From: Strongylocentrotus droebachiensis | Lineage: Eukaryota; Echinodermata; Echinoidea; Camarodonta; Strongylocentrotidae | Assembly: GCA_035222895.1 (NCBI GenBank) | Contig: JAVYIG010002374.1 | Coordinates: 62,001-126,000 of the forward strand | DNA: 64,000 nucleotides | Direction of reading: 5' to 3' | Shown: positions 1 through 10,554 of the stretch, one piece after another | Numbering within the stretch: the first letter of the stretch is position 1 | How the letters are laid out: each line of letters starts with the position of its first letter | Notes under the pieces: model-generated | Told to the model about the DNA's origin: nothing | Database searches by the model: none | What the model saw: the letters and a program-made list of their open reading frames with translations, nothing else | Translations under genes and position numbers: made by a program

Positions 1-201
1 TTTTTAAAAAGTACAGAGTAAATAGAAGGGGAGCTCGCAAGACACGTCACAATTGCCAATTAGTGTCAGACTGATTACAACTTACAAAATTCATGACTTT
101 TTTTAATTTTTACTTGGAATTTGCTCAAACTTTCACTGAATTTTTCCTCTCATTTTTCTGATTCTATTAAAACCAACTTAATATCAGGGTGGACTTCCCC
201 T

Positions 202-718
202 TTAAAATGACTCGGTAACATTGTTGAAGGTTGATGAAAAAATGTCTCTAATTTTTGTATGAAATGTTACTTACTATATTCCTTCTACTGTACTAACCCT
301 CGAACATGCAAAAAACCATGAACAAATTCTCAAACCACAAAGAAATTTATGGTTTTCTTTGAAGGGGTCACTGTGCGACACCCTCTAAGAGTAAATTCTC
401 CCAACCATTTTTGGATTTTTCCAACCGTTTTTTCATGAAAATAAGACATCAGACAGCCTTTTAAAAATATTTCAACACTTAAATGTCTCGAAGGGTTTAT
501 AGAGCCAATTCATTGCTTTGTGAAGATTTACATTCACCTAAAATGTAATTAAAGGGTAATAATATAGTTGGGAGAATCAAGGAATCGATCAGATCAGTTT
601 TAATAATGGTCTGTTTTCACTCAAACTTTCAGATTATCTTTAATTGTACATCTAGCATTGAAGTCACTACCTTAGCACCCTTTTCTCTCATCTGAACAAT
701 GCTACCAAGTCCCTTTAA
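202..718. mobile_element. TTAA-flanked MITE family 1, copy A
   Basis: About 510 bp between two TTAA sites (202-205 and 715-718). The ends are inverted: TGACTCGGTAACATTG on the left against CAATGCTACCAAGTCCC on the right. The whole segment is the reverse complement, with divergence, of 9650-10154. There is no ORF. TTAA duplication is typical of piggyBac and Kolobok transposons, so this is probably a non-autonomous derivative of one of those. Confidence 0.75.
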
Positions 719-1026
719 AAGAAAGAAATTATTTGTGCTGATAAGCTACCCTTTTTATTATACCGGTAGTACACAAATGTGATGGAAGAAAATGAATTGC
801 TTTTCAAAGACAAGAAAATATCTGGACATATTCCCTGAACTGCATCAACCATTTCATAACTACTTATAGTTAGCCTGTAAAGGTTCACAAAAGGAATGAA
901 AGGAAGGAGGGGGTGGGGGGAGAGAGATATTTTAGCAAATTTTTTGAAATTCCCACTGATTGCCATGGAAAATCTTTTATCACAGATTCCCCCCCCCCTA
1001 TTTTTCTTTTAAAGTCAGATACTTAC

Positions 1027-1106
1027 TACTCTTTTTGAATGATAAATCTAAAGATGAATTGCTGCCGAGACTCCCATTTATGATGGATCGCCGGTTAGAC
1101 AACCTC
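1027..1106 (-). CDS. MPP7: MPP-family MAGUK, start of HOOK region
   Basis: An 80-nt exon (phase 2 to 1), acceptor TTTCCAG and donor GTA-GTAAGT. The first base completes an arginine codon, then it encodes RLSNRRSIINGSLGSNSSLD and LSFKKS. In MPP3 and MPP7 the SH3 domain is followed by ERRL and a basic, serine-rich HOOK segment before the guanylate-kinase domain, and this matches. The exon is not an ORF of notable length; it is called from phase, splice sites and the ERRL continuation. The rest of HOOK and the guanylate-kinase domain must lie to the left of this window. Confidence 0.85.
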
Positions 1107-1169
1107 CTGGAAATATACACAAAAGACTTCTGTAATTAACTTATTAATCAAAATATACTTCTAACTGCA

Positions 1170-1650
1170 CTGATTTTCATCGGATGCATCCGGACGCATC
1201 CGATGAAACGGCCAGTTAGAAAGCAACAGAGGAGAAAAAGGCGATTAAACAGCCGATGAAAAGAAGAGAAATAGGCGATTAAATTCTCCTGCTCAAGAGC
1301 AGGAGAAATTCTCATTCTATCGGTGTGACACCGATGAAACGGCCAGTTAGAAAGCGTTCGGGAGAAAAAGGCGATTTAAATGGTCAAAGATCGCAGTATA
1401 CGCGCGCTTTATCTAAACCAGCTGTGTTTGTTGACTTATGGTTGAACATGCTGCATGCTAGCTATATGGAGCGCGGGCTTAATAATTACGCAATAATTCT
1501 TCATTTCCGGCAAGGGCTCGGAATTTCACCGGCAGTTAGAAAGCGACAGGGGGAAAACTGCAATTTCACCTTTGTTTAAATAAGGGAAATTCAATCGGTA
1601 TTTTCATCGGTGTGACTCCGATAGAAGCCAGTTTGAAAGCAGTATTATAT
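1170..1650. repeat. Hairpin-rich tandem repeat
   Basis: Four degenerate copies of a unit containing CGATGAAACGGCCAGTTAG and AAAGCG, at about 1202, 1332, 1529 and 1609. They are separated by small perfect hairpins: GGATGCATCC next to GGACGCATCC near 1182, TTCTCCTGCTC facing GAGCAGGAGAA near 1286, and ATCGGTGTGACACCGAT near 1318. No recognised family. Confidence 0.6.
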
Positions 1651-2830
1651 TCTTTGACCGAGCTGCAGCACAAAATATACTTTATTGGACTTCACAAATT
1701 TCTTAAAATCAAAAGTGCACGGAATACTTCCTAAAGTCTAAAAAAATAAATACTTTACATGGCATACGTTAGTAACACATAACCACTTACTGATCGATAT
1801 AATGATTTGAGGGTCAGGTGAAGTATGTCTAATCAAAAGCAAACAATAAACATACCATTGCGTGCACATGGAAGGCTCGATCATCAAAGAATTACAGTAC
1901 TGGAATAACTCAACAACAACAAAAATGATAATAAACAAGAGGTATGCGGACCTTACGCTCACCTTAGGCAGTGACAGGGGGTTGGGGGCAGCATCCCCCT
2001 ACTTTCACTGCTTATGGTGAGCGTAGCAGGCTTGGAATAAGGGACATAGCTCCCATCCCCTTTGCAGCAGGAACATAAGATTCATTGGAACAGTAGGGCA
2101 ATGTAGGGGTGCTGCTCCCAAGTCCCCTGCTGGGGGACATATCCCGGCCATTCAAACAACTTCCGGTCTTTTTCATGTAAAAATGGTTTGTACAATATTT
2201 AGCCAAAATCCATACTAACATTTTAGTATGAAATCATATCTAGGCCTCATGATCAATCAGAATATGATATAAAATGAGGATAAACAGGGCTTTGGAAGAG
2301 TTATCCTTCACTCAAATGGAACAATGCACACATTTTCAAGTTTGACATGCTCACATTGCTGTTTGGATGGTGGATTTTGAAGGCTGCCCCTTGAGGGGCA
2401 TACACCCCCATTTGAACAACTTTAGACCTCTCTTCCCCCAAGGTGATTCCTACAAATTTTGGTAAGAATCCAGGCAAAAAGAAGAAGAAAATGTGCAATT
2501 ACTGCCACTGGGCATTGCCCCCAGGCCCACCTTGGGGGTGCATACCATATTTGAACAACTTAAGATCTCCCTTGCCTGAGAAGAAGTTGATATTGTAAAC
2601 AAATTACAGACTATGGACAAAAAGTGATTGCAATAGCTAACTAACATTTGGCTCACGTGAGCTAAAAGGAAGGCAACAAATTTGTTTTCACTTCACACAC
2701 AAAAATCTGATTTTTTAATTTTTCAAACAAATAAATCATTGAAGGTTTATGTTTAATATGCACTTTGTGATGAAAACAATTGTGACACACACAAAAATAA
2801 AAATGTAATAGAATAAAAAACTGTATATAA
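1651..2830. other. Intronic stretch with a degenerate repeat
   Basis: No gene seen. 2030-2640 contains about three degenerate copies of a unit of roughly 200 bp marked by GGGGCATAC-like and TTTGAACAACTT words (near 2150, 2412 and 2550). The rest is AT-rich and unremarkable. Confidence 0.4.
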
Positions 2831-2834
2831 ACAA

Positions 2835-3071
2835 ATGTGGCTCAGTGGTTAGAGCGCCCGCCTCATGAACGGGAGGTCGTGGGTTCGATCCCTGGCCGAG
2901 TCATACCAAAGACTTATAGCAATGGGAGCTTCTGCCTTCTAGCTAGGCGCTCAGCATATTAGATTGGAGAAGGGTAGTAATAACATATTCTGTTATGCAG
3001 GGCCCGCTGGAAGACCAGTTTCATAACTAAAGTGGCTACCCTGGGTAAATAAAACGTTATTATTATTATTA
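2835..3071 (+). mobile_element. tRNA-derived SINE
   Basis: The head (2838-2905) has a pol III A box (TGGCTCAGTGG) and B box (GGTTCGATCC), a D arm, and an anticodon loop CTCATGA with CAT as the anticodon (Met-like). The acceptor stem does not pair, so this is not a functional tRNA gene. A body of about 130 bp follows (GGGAGCTTCTGCCTTCTAG onward), then GGGTAAATAAAACG and an (ATT)n tail at 3057-3070. The order tRNA head, body, short-repeat tail is that of a SINE. The body looks like sea urchin SINEs as I remember them. Confidence 0.8.
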
Positions 3072-3271
3072 AATGTCCATTTTTTCCCCGTTTGGAATAA
3101 CAAACAGCCAGAAAAATGATATATGGAGTCAATGATTTACAAACTTCAAGTGTACTATATACAATTAATATAGTAAGACCAGATTTCTCTACCACCTCTC
3201 CATGAAGAGTGAACTTTCTTTGTCTCCCTTGTGCAGTCTTAATATAGAGGTCTGACTACTACTAACATTAC

Positions 3272-3468
3272 CTTTCTTGAAGCTGTCTTCCAGGGATGAG
3301 TCCAGCCCTTAATCCTTTCTCTCCCAGCTTCTTGGCTTGCCACCAATGAGGGTCACCTTGGTCCACTATCTGGAGGATGTCTCCTTTCCTGAATGATAAA
3401 CTAGCATCAGGGCAGGGGTTCAGCTCATCCTTGTAGGGATCATAGTCAAAGTGGGCTCGCATCTTTAT
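3272..3468 (-). CDS. MPP7: MPP-family MAGUK, SH3 domain exon
   Basis: A 197-nt exon (phase 0 to 2) with acceptor CTCTTTCATCAG and donor GAAAG-GTAATG; a stop codon follows at once in the intron. The protein begins IKMRAHFDYDPYKDELNPCP and continues LSFRKGDILQIVDQGDPHWW then RAGLIPGRQLQE. ALYDY-like (AHFDYDP), KGDILQIV, DPHWWQA and AGLIPG are the standard marks of a MAGUK SH3 domain. In MAGUKs this domain folds against the guanylate-kinase domain rather than binding PxxP peptides (family knowledge). The last codon is split and completed by the 1027-1106 exon to arginine, giving QERRLSNRRS as in MPP3/MPP7 (QERRL). Confidence 0.96.
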
Positions 3469-3489
3469 CTGATGAAAGAGAAGATGCAA

Positions 3490-3935
3490 GACTTCACTCT
3501 GCTGCTTTCAATATCATGACTCACTCCAGGTACAGATTCTACTATATATTTCTACTAGAAATTGAAGACATCATTGGACTATTTCATTTCTTCACTGGCT
3601 AAGCTGCATTTAATTTATTATTTGGTTTTATAAAAGCAGGTTTTTCAGTAGAGGACTTCTGAAAAGCTTCAAAAAAGGAAAGACACTCAACTGTTAAAGA
3701 GAAAGCAGAATCCATCCGATATGGCAGAAAAATGAGAGAAACTAATTTTTGAAGTTGCAATCGATCAAACACAAATTGGAAACTCTGGGATGAAAGTCTC
3801 TCTCATTTGCTCTACCGGTATTTAAACAAAAATCATACTTCTCTGATTTTCTGCTGTCCTTGAAAGTAATTTGCTATCAAGGTTGGATTTCCCTTTAATT
3901 CACATGGGTGGAAGGGGTGAAATGCTGGTATAGTT
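3490..3935. other. Intronic stretch, degraded MITE
   Basis: No gene seen. 3640-3900 resembles other pieces in this window (16500-16700, 31850-32150, 59500-59560) that share TCTCATTTTTCTGCTTTTA-like words and end near a TTAA, so it is probably an old miniature element. Confidence 0.35.
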
Positions 3936-4780
3936 GGGGTGCGTTCTACGCGATTTTTCGAAGCTAGAATCACAAGAATCGTTCAAGCGATTTTCCATCA
4001 ACGCTGATTCTTGCTCATTTCAAGCCCAGCCACTGCGCATCACACTGCGTGGTTTAACCCAGGAAGTATAGGTCAACTTCGGCGCGCGCTTTCTGAGTTT
4101 GTTAACGGTCAACTGTTTTGAGCATAGATCGCAATAATGTCCAACTGTAACGTTCGCTATGCTACGATTGGAAATCTATGACAAAGCTAAGTAATTGTTC
4201 ACGTCATCCACTCGATTTCTATTTATAATCATATTCCACCAGATTGACTCCTATTTTTTGTTCTCTGTCTGGAAATTCTTACTTGACTGTATCTTTTTTT
4301 GCTACAATGATGGTGTTTGAAGATTGCCCAGTTCGTAATCTTATGCTGGTGTTGTCAACTGTTGTGGTGAATACCATTCAACTCTTCTTGCGACTCTGGC
4401 TCTGCCCAGAATACGAGAAGCACTCGCAGCTCATCATCAGCCCAATTTGTTCCTTTGCTGGCTATAACTCTTTAGGCCACTCCTTCAAACTCCTTTAAAT
4501 TTAAACCCCAAAGATTTTTTGGAGCAGAAACAGAAACGAAAAATCGTAAAAAGTAGCTTGGCGCATGGACAAAACGTAAGTCAATCCGTATTTATAATAA
4601 TATGATATAATGTTCCACTTTTATATAACGCCCAAAACATAGATACAACGATGTGTCTTAGCGCTTTATAGATATATTATTACCCCGGTCATCGGATTCA
4701 GGCTTACCTGCACACAATGTATGCACATTCTCCACTCCGCTTGAAATCGCTTGAACGCAACCGTGTTTTAAACTAATCAT
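3936..4780. mobile_element. Diverged Harbinger-like MITE
   Basis: Begins GGGGTGCGTTCTACGCG and continues with GAAGCTAGAATCACAAG and a run matching the right end of the 28746-30324 element, including GCGCATCACACTGCG. It ends vaguely near CGCTTGAACGCAACCG at about 4765. No coding sequence. It shares termini with the 28.7 kb element but lacks the pyrimidine minisatellite. Confidence 0.5.
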
Positions 4781-4992
4781 CTTTGAAAACCGCGTTTCTA
4801 TGGTGAAACAGTGTCGCTTGAACAACAAACAAACCACATTGCTCCAGTAGTAAACTGTCTAAATATGAGGTAGAATATGAATGGCATAAAGAAACATTGT
4901 AGAAAAAATAAATAAACCCAAGTCAACGCAAAGCGTAGCATCCCCTCGCAGGGTACAAACAGCCTATATACGTCAGAACAAGTTACCTCCAT

Positions 4993-7050
4993 TGGACTAT
5001 ACTATTATATTACTAGGCAAGGAAGTTAACCACATTTTCACATATATAATTAGGTGTTTTTGCATATTTAATGAGCTATGACCTTCAACCTTTGACCTAC
5101 ATACTCAGAAATCGAACTTAGGCTGTACATGTATTTTGATACCATGTACCTTCACATCAAATTTCATTAAAATTTGTCAAACATTACCGTACTCAAGTTA
5201 TCGAATGGAAACCAGATTCGCATATTTAATGAGCTATGACCTTTGACCTACCCAAGACGAAAATCCAATTGAATCCCCATTGAATGTCCCCATTGAATCC
5301 AATTTGGAGTAAATGGAAAGTGAAACAATGGGTACCCATTGAAACCAATGGGGACCAATTGCCAATTGGTTCCAATGGGGACCAATTGCCAATTGGTTTC
5401 AATGGGTACCCATTGTTTCACTTTCCATTTACTCCAAATTGGGGACCAATTGCCAATTGGTTTCAATGGGTACCCATTGTTTCACTTTCCATTTACTCCA
5501 AATTGCCAATTGGTATTGAATTGGGATTCAATGGGGGCATTCAATGGGGATTCAATTGGTAAATCGATCCAGTTAGAAGAACCAGTGATAAATTATTGAT
5601 ACTTCATAATCGATATTGGCAACTGTCCACCAATTAGGTATATTCCAATCTCATTTGCATTAACTTCATCACAAAGATCATTTGAAGTGAATTCAAGAGT
5701 TTCATTTACAGTGACATTGGCTCGTACAAATATATATACTAAATATGTATATTGTTTTTTGGTTAGTAATCATATAATCAATATATAAATCAATATATCT
5801 ATTGCTAAAACGTGAATGTAATCGTAACATGATCAGACAAAATAATCTATTGGTTAATAATTGCTGAAGGAATAAAGAAATCACAAAATTGATGTGCATT
5901 GTCATAATTTGCTTAACAAATCATGATAAATTTATTTTTCTGTGACACGTGTAAAGTAATGAATATTCATGAGATGCCCAGATTTGTTGGTTTCAATGGG
6001 ACCAATTGAAGTCCAAATTAACTTAGGCCAATTGGTCCAATTGAAACCAATTGGGGACCCATTAAAGTCTAATGGGGCCTAGGCCAATGGGTCCAATTTG
6101 TCCAATGGGGCCAATCCGGACCAATTGAAACCAATTGGGGACCCATTAAAGTCTAATGGGGCCTATAGGCCAATGGGGCCAATGGGGCCAATTTGTCCAA
6201 TGGGGCCAATCCGGACCAATTGAAACCAATTGGGGACCCATTAAAGTCTAATGGGTCCTAGGCCAATGGGGCCAATGGGGCCAATTTGTCCAATGGGGCC
6301 AATCTGGACCAATTGAAAACATCTGAGGTCCCATTGAAACCTGTTAAAACCTATTGAGACCTATTGAGACCAATTGAAACCAATTGAAACCAATTGAAAC
6401 CAATTGAAATTTCAATTGGTGTTCAATTGGTTTCAATTGGATTTTCGTCTTGGGACATACTCCGAAATCGAACTTAGGCTGTGTTTTGATACCATGAACC
6501 TTCATATCAAATTTCATTAAAATCTGTCAAACAATACTAAAGTTATGGATTGGAAACCAGATTCGCATATTTAATGAGCTATGACCTTTGATCTACATAC
6601 TCGGAAATTGAACTTAGGCTGTGTTTTGATACCATGTACCTTCATATCAAATTTCATTAAAATCCGTCAAACAATACTAAAGTTATGGATTGGAAACCAG
6701 ATTTGCATATTTAATGAGCTATGACCTTTGACCTACATACTCGGAAATTGAACTTAGGCTGTTTTTTGATACCATGTACCTTCATATCAAATTTCATTAA
6801 AATCCGTCAAACATTACTAAAGTTATCGATCGGAAACCAGATGTGTATTTTTTCGCATATTTAATGAGCTATGACCTTTGACCTACTTCAAAATTAAACT
6901 TAGTCTGTATTTTGATATCATGTACCTTCATATCAAATTTTATTAAAATCCGTCAAACATTACTGAAGTTATCGATCGGAAATCAAATTTGTTTACGGAC
7001 GGACGGCAGCGTTACTATACTCCCCTCCGACTTCGTCGACGAGGGGATAA
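4993..7050. repeat. Repeat family A, copy 1 (tandem units with terminal hairpin)
   Basis: Starts TTGGACTATACTATTATATT, then has tandem units of about 140-160 bp each beginning GCATATTTAATGAGCTATGA (about 5062, 5220, 6565, 6704, 6855). It ends in a hairpin CCCCTC-GACTTCGTC-GAGGGG region at 7021-7046. The same head, units and tail recur at 61738-62482, so this is a defined element and not random satellite. It is split at 5250-6453 by an unrelated palindromic element. Confidence 0.7.
5250..6453. mobile_element. Palindrome-array element (CCAATTGG type)
   Basis: Inserted into repeat family A. It has terminal inverted repeats CCCAAGACGAAAATCCAATT and its complement at the right end. Inside are arrays of self-complementary words (CCAATTGG, CCCATTGAA, GGTACCC) in two blocks, 5265-5570 and 5985-6430, including about three tandem copies of a unit near 90 bp at 6030-6310. 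The centre (5570-5985) is AT-rich and unique-looking. Open frames here read the repeats and are not genes. Confidence 0.7.
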
Positions 7051-8030
7051 AAAGAGCCACGCCCAACATTAGCCCCTAAACTTCTACACTTAGATGTAAG
7101 TTTTGATATTTGTGTGCCAATACAGAAATGTGAGGTAAACTACCTGTTCACTTCTATATATTGTGCTCCGGCATAGTTTTTAGAGCATATTCCCACCTCA
7201 TGTCTGTATGGGAATTAACAATTAAAATTTTGTCCTGCTTCTTTTGCTCCTGGCACCAAATAATCCAGAAAAGGAGAGAAAAACTAATCTGTAATCTCCT
7301 ATAGTTTAAGATACGGTACTGTTTACATTATTACAAAAAAAGAAGAATAAAAGGGAAAAAAGAGGGAACCCTTTCCTTTTTTGGCACTGGGCAAACTATA
7401 AATTTCATACACAGTTTTATGAAAATACAGTACATGTATAATATATGCAAGTGTCCATGTAGGGTATACATGTATATTAATAATTTTCACTTACCCAGCT
7501 AGGCAACAACAATTGCCCACAATAATAGAACAGTCTGGAATCCTTAATTTGTTTACCAATTGGGCAAGTGATATCAAACCTAATGATAATGCTTGGTAAG
7601 GGACAGCTTACGTAGGTTAGTATTTTACTACTCTACTTTGTGAATGTGTGTGCATATGTTAGTCATGCATTCTTACCTTGACAAAACAAGACATACAGCA
7701 TATGTTCTTCTATGCCCCAAATTTTGTTTTGTAGGATGAATACCATCTCATGTTAATGACGATTCATGCCAAGTTTGGAAGATTTTGGTCAAACAGTATT
7801 GACCATGACTCATAAAGTGTTCAAGCAATTGGCAACTGCACCTCAATATCATGCAGCATTGTTCTCAGCAGCATTCTCAAATCCATTCACTACACATATT
7901 TGAAACATGTATAGTTTCATGAATTTCAAAACGATAACCCAAACCTTTGACCTCTGACTTGTGATATAAAATCTATCCTAAACTTTCTTGAACATTTTTC
8001 AGGACATACACTTGTAGTCAAGTTCTTTAG
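7051..8030. other. Intronic stretch with no recognised feature
   Basis: AT-rich sequence between repeat family A and a foldback element. I see no exon, RNA gene or clear repeat. Confidence 0.4.
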
Positions 8031-8034
8031 GCCC

Positions 8035-9050
8035 ACATGGGAACACAGCTGACAAAAGCACCACACTTTCTACAGGTTCTCATCAGTGCCAGAGCTTTAT
8101 TTTTCTCCATACTACCCACTAATCTAAATCATCTCTTCATGGTTAATTATGCTAATTTATCTAAATTCACTGTATTTTGATGGTATCGCATTGGCATTCA
8201 AATTTTAGCTGTTCGTAATGCAAACAGTTTGTATGTATATTCTTCTCCACAAATGCAAATTTATGCAAATATTTGTAAATTTAGCTGTCACTAAGACCTA
8301 CATTGGTATTGATATTCTATCTCTCAAAAATACAGTTTTTATTCAACTATGCTTTTGTCAACACAACTGATTGAATGGAAAGCTCGTCATGTGCACATTC
8401 TTGGTCCTTTTAACATGACTACATTTACAAACGCAGTAAATTTTGAAAACAATATTGCCTCACAAAACAGCAGCAGAATCAAATTGTGTTATCCAAAATT
8501 GAAGATCTTTGGGTGATTTTACCTGGTAAAGAATATTCTACCCCAGCTCTTCTCAACTGGTGGCAAATTTTGTGGCATCCCTTCTTAAATCTAGTCTTCT
8601 GATACATATGACTAACTGGGGGAAAAAAGTGATTTATTCCACTTTGTTACAAAGGTCTCTAAACAAAATTTTGGGGACAGAGCCGATAAAAGCATTTCTT
8701 CCTTCTTTTTTTCCCCTGTTAGTCATATGTACAGTATTTTTGAGAGATAAAATATCAATACCAATTTGAGCCCTAGTGACAGCTAAATTTGCATAATTAA
8801 CCATGAAAAAAAAAATCAGATTTTGTGAGTTTGTGGAGAAGAATAAACATGTGTAACTCTATGCATTTCTTAAGAGCTAGAATTTGATTGCCAATGTAAT
8901 ACAACCAAAATGCATACAATTTGCACAAATTAGCATAACTAACCATGAAGACATAATTTAAATTGGTGGGTTCTGAGGAATAAAAATAAAGCTCTGGGCC
9001 TAATAGGTACCTGTAGAAGGTTTGGTGCTTTTGTCCGCTGTGTCCCAAAA
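8035..9050. mobile_element. Foldback element with long inverted arms
   Basis: Arms of roughly 310 bp (about 8035-8345 and 8730-9050) are imperfect reverse complements. For example ACAAAAGCACCACACTTTCT on the left matches AGAAGGTTTGGTGCTTTTGT on the right, and GGTATTGATATTCTATCTCTC faces GAGAGATAAAATATCAATACC. The 390-bp centre is unrelated. No ORF of interest. Probably a non-autonomous DNA transposon of unknown family. Confidence 0.6.
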
Positions 9051-9392
9051 CTAAACAGATATGGGCAAGAGGAACCTTACTGTCCTATAATTTTGTTGAA
9101 GAGACCCGACCATTGTGAAGAAACTGTTAAAACCTGACTCCATTGACCGAAATTACTTTAAGCATGTAGCCTTTGGTCTAAAATTTACCATCAATTAGCT
9201 TAAATTTGTAATCCCTGAATATTGCCTTCATAATTAAAGGATTTACAAAAACTTTAAGAATGAGATCACATACAAGAGTATCATGTTGTCCATGTGGGGA
9301 GTGTAGTAGACTGAGGTTGTGATGTGCTTCGATCTGTTTGTTCAGGGAACTACTTGTAAATAACCCCTCTTTGACTAGCATTAGCTACAAAC

Positions 9393-9488
9393 CTTGCCAA
9401 AATCACCAGCCCCAGTGAAGTCTTCCATCGATATGCTGGGTGCAACAGAGGCTCCAAAGGGAGGCAGGGGTGTGGTAGTGGCTTGGCT
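9393..9488 (-). CDS. Candidate cassette exon in the PDZ-SH3 linker of the MPP gene
   Basis: A 96-nt open segment (32 codons) on the minus strand with a possible acceptor (ACATAGCAG after a moderately pyrimidine-rich stretch) and donor AAG-GTTTGT. It would enter and leave in phase 0, exactly what the flanking exons at 10477 and 3468 require, so including it keeps the frame. It encodes SQATTTPLPPFGASVAPSIS followed by MEDFTGAGDFGK, a proline-, serine- and threonine-rich insert of low complexity typical of linkers. No homologue is recognised. The donor is weaker than those of the other exons. It could be a chance open stretch, but length, phase and position all fit an alternative exon. Confidence 0.5.
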
Positions 9489-9649
9489 CTGCTATGTCAC
9501 ATGCAAATGAGTGGAGGCAAAAGGAATGCAATCATACAATGTAAGTGAGCAGACTCAGCAGACACATGCAAGTAAAGTGAGCTTCGGGGGTTTGTGTTTC
9601 CTATTTTTTTAAATCAAGAGATTTATAGAGGTGCCTAAGAAGTATTAAA

Positions 9650-10154
9650 GGGACTTGGTAACATTGTTCAGATGAGAGATAGTGGTGCTAAGGTAGTGAC
9701 TTCAATGCTAGATGTACAATTAAAGATAATCTGAAAATTTGAGTGAAAACGGACCATTATTCATGGTACAAATTGGTAAAAACTGATCTGATCGATTCCT
9801 TAATTCTCCCAACTATATTATTACAATTTAACTACATTTTATGTGAATGGAAATTGTCACAAAGTAATAAAATGGCTCTACATTCCATTCCAGACATTTA
9901 AGTGATGAGAGATTTTTTATAGCCTGTTTTATGTCTTTTTTTTTCAAGGAAAAACGGTCTGGGAAAATTCAAAAATGGTTGGGGGAATTTACTGTTAATC
10001 ACTGTTAGAGGGTGTCATACATCGACTCCTTCAAAGAAAAGATTTTTTGCATGTCAGAGGGTTAGTACAGTAGAAGAAATATAGTAATTAACATTTTATA
10101 CAAAAATTAAGCAATTTTTTCATCAACCTTCACAATGTTACCAAGTCACTTTAA
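9650..10154. mobile_element. TTAA-flanked MITE family 1, copy B
   Basis: Second copy, in opposite orientation to 202-718, flanked by TTAA with ends AGGGACTTGGTAACATTG and CAATGTTACCAAGTCACT. It contains the same internal blocks, for example GATCTGATCGATTCCTT. No coding capacity. It lies in the SH3-side intron of the MPP gene. Confidence 0.75.
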
Positions 10155-10390
10155 AGAACTACCGGGGGTATATAAATTTTATTAAATAAACTTAGTCTGT
10201 CTACTCTAAACAAAAACACAACACACTAATCATTCATATTTCCTAGGTTAGAGCTACTATTAAACATTACCTTACTAACCCTGTGGCATATATATTCTAT
10301 TTGCCACGTTTGGGGTGATTTTGTAATTAGTGCTGTAACTTTCAACTGCTGTGATGGGTCACAGATGTACTTGCTCCCCCCTCCAAAAAA

Positions 10391-10421
<31 letters not shown>

Positions 10422-10476
10422 ACTATACTCTACATAGATGACAGTATGGCTGTTGAATGTGTACTGTCTGCCCTAC

Positions 10477-10551
10477 CTGGCTATGTGGTATCTTCTTTGT
10501 ATCAATATCAGCTGGTATTAACTTGAATGTGATGGAACCATCCAGGGAGGC
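10477..10551 (-). CDS. MPP7: MPP-family MAGUK, PDZ end and linker exon
   Basis: A 75-nt exon (25 codons, phase 0 to 0). The acceptor is TTTCTTCAG and the donor CAG-GTAGGG. It encodes ASLDGSITFKLIP, the last beta strand of the PDZ domain, then ADIDTKKIPHSQ, a short linker. The next constitutive exon starts IKMRAHFDYDP, so splicing 10477 to 3468 gives the expected PDZ-SH3 spacing. An optional exon at 9393-9488 could be inserted here without changing frame. Confidence 0.9.
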
Positions 10552-10554
10552 CTG

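Noticed and set aside
2838-2905. tRNA-Met gene
   Set aside because: A and B boxes and a CAT anticodon are present but the acceptor stem does not pair and a SINE body and tail follow.
5248-5599. Frames rich in Trp, Gln, Leu, Pro on both strands
   Set aside because: Translation of the CCAATTGG palindrome array, almost the same on both strands.
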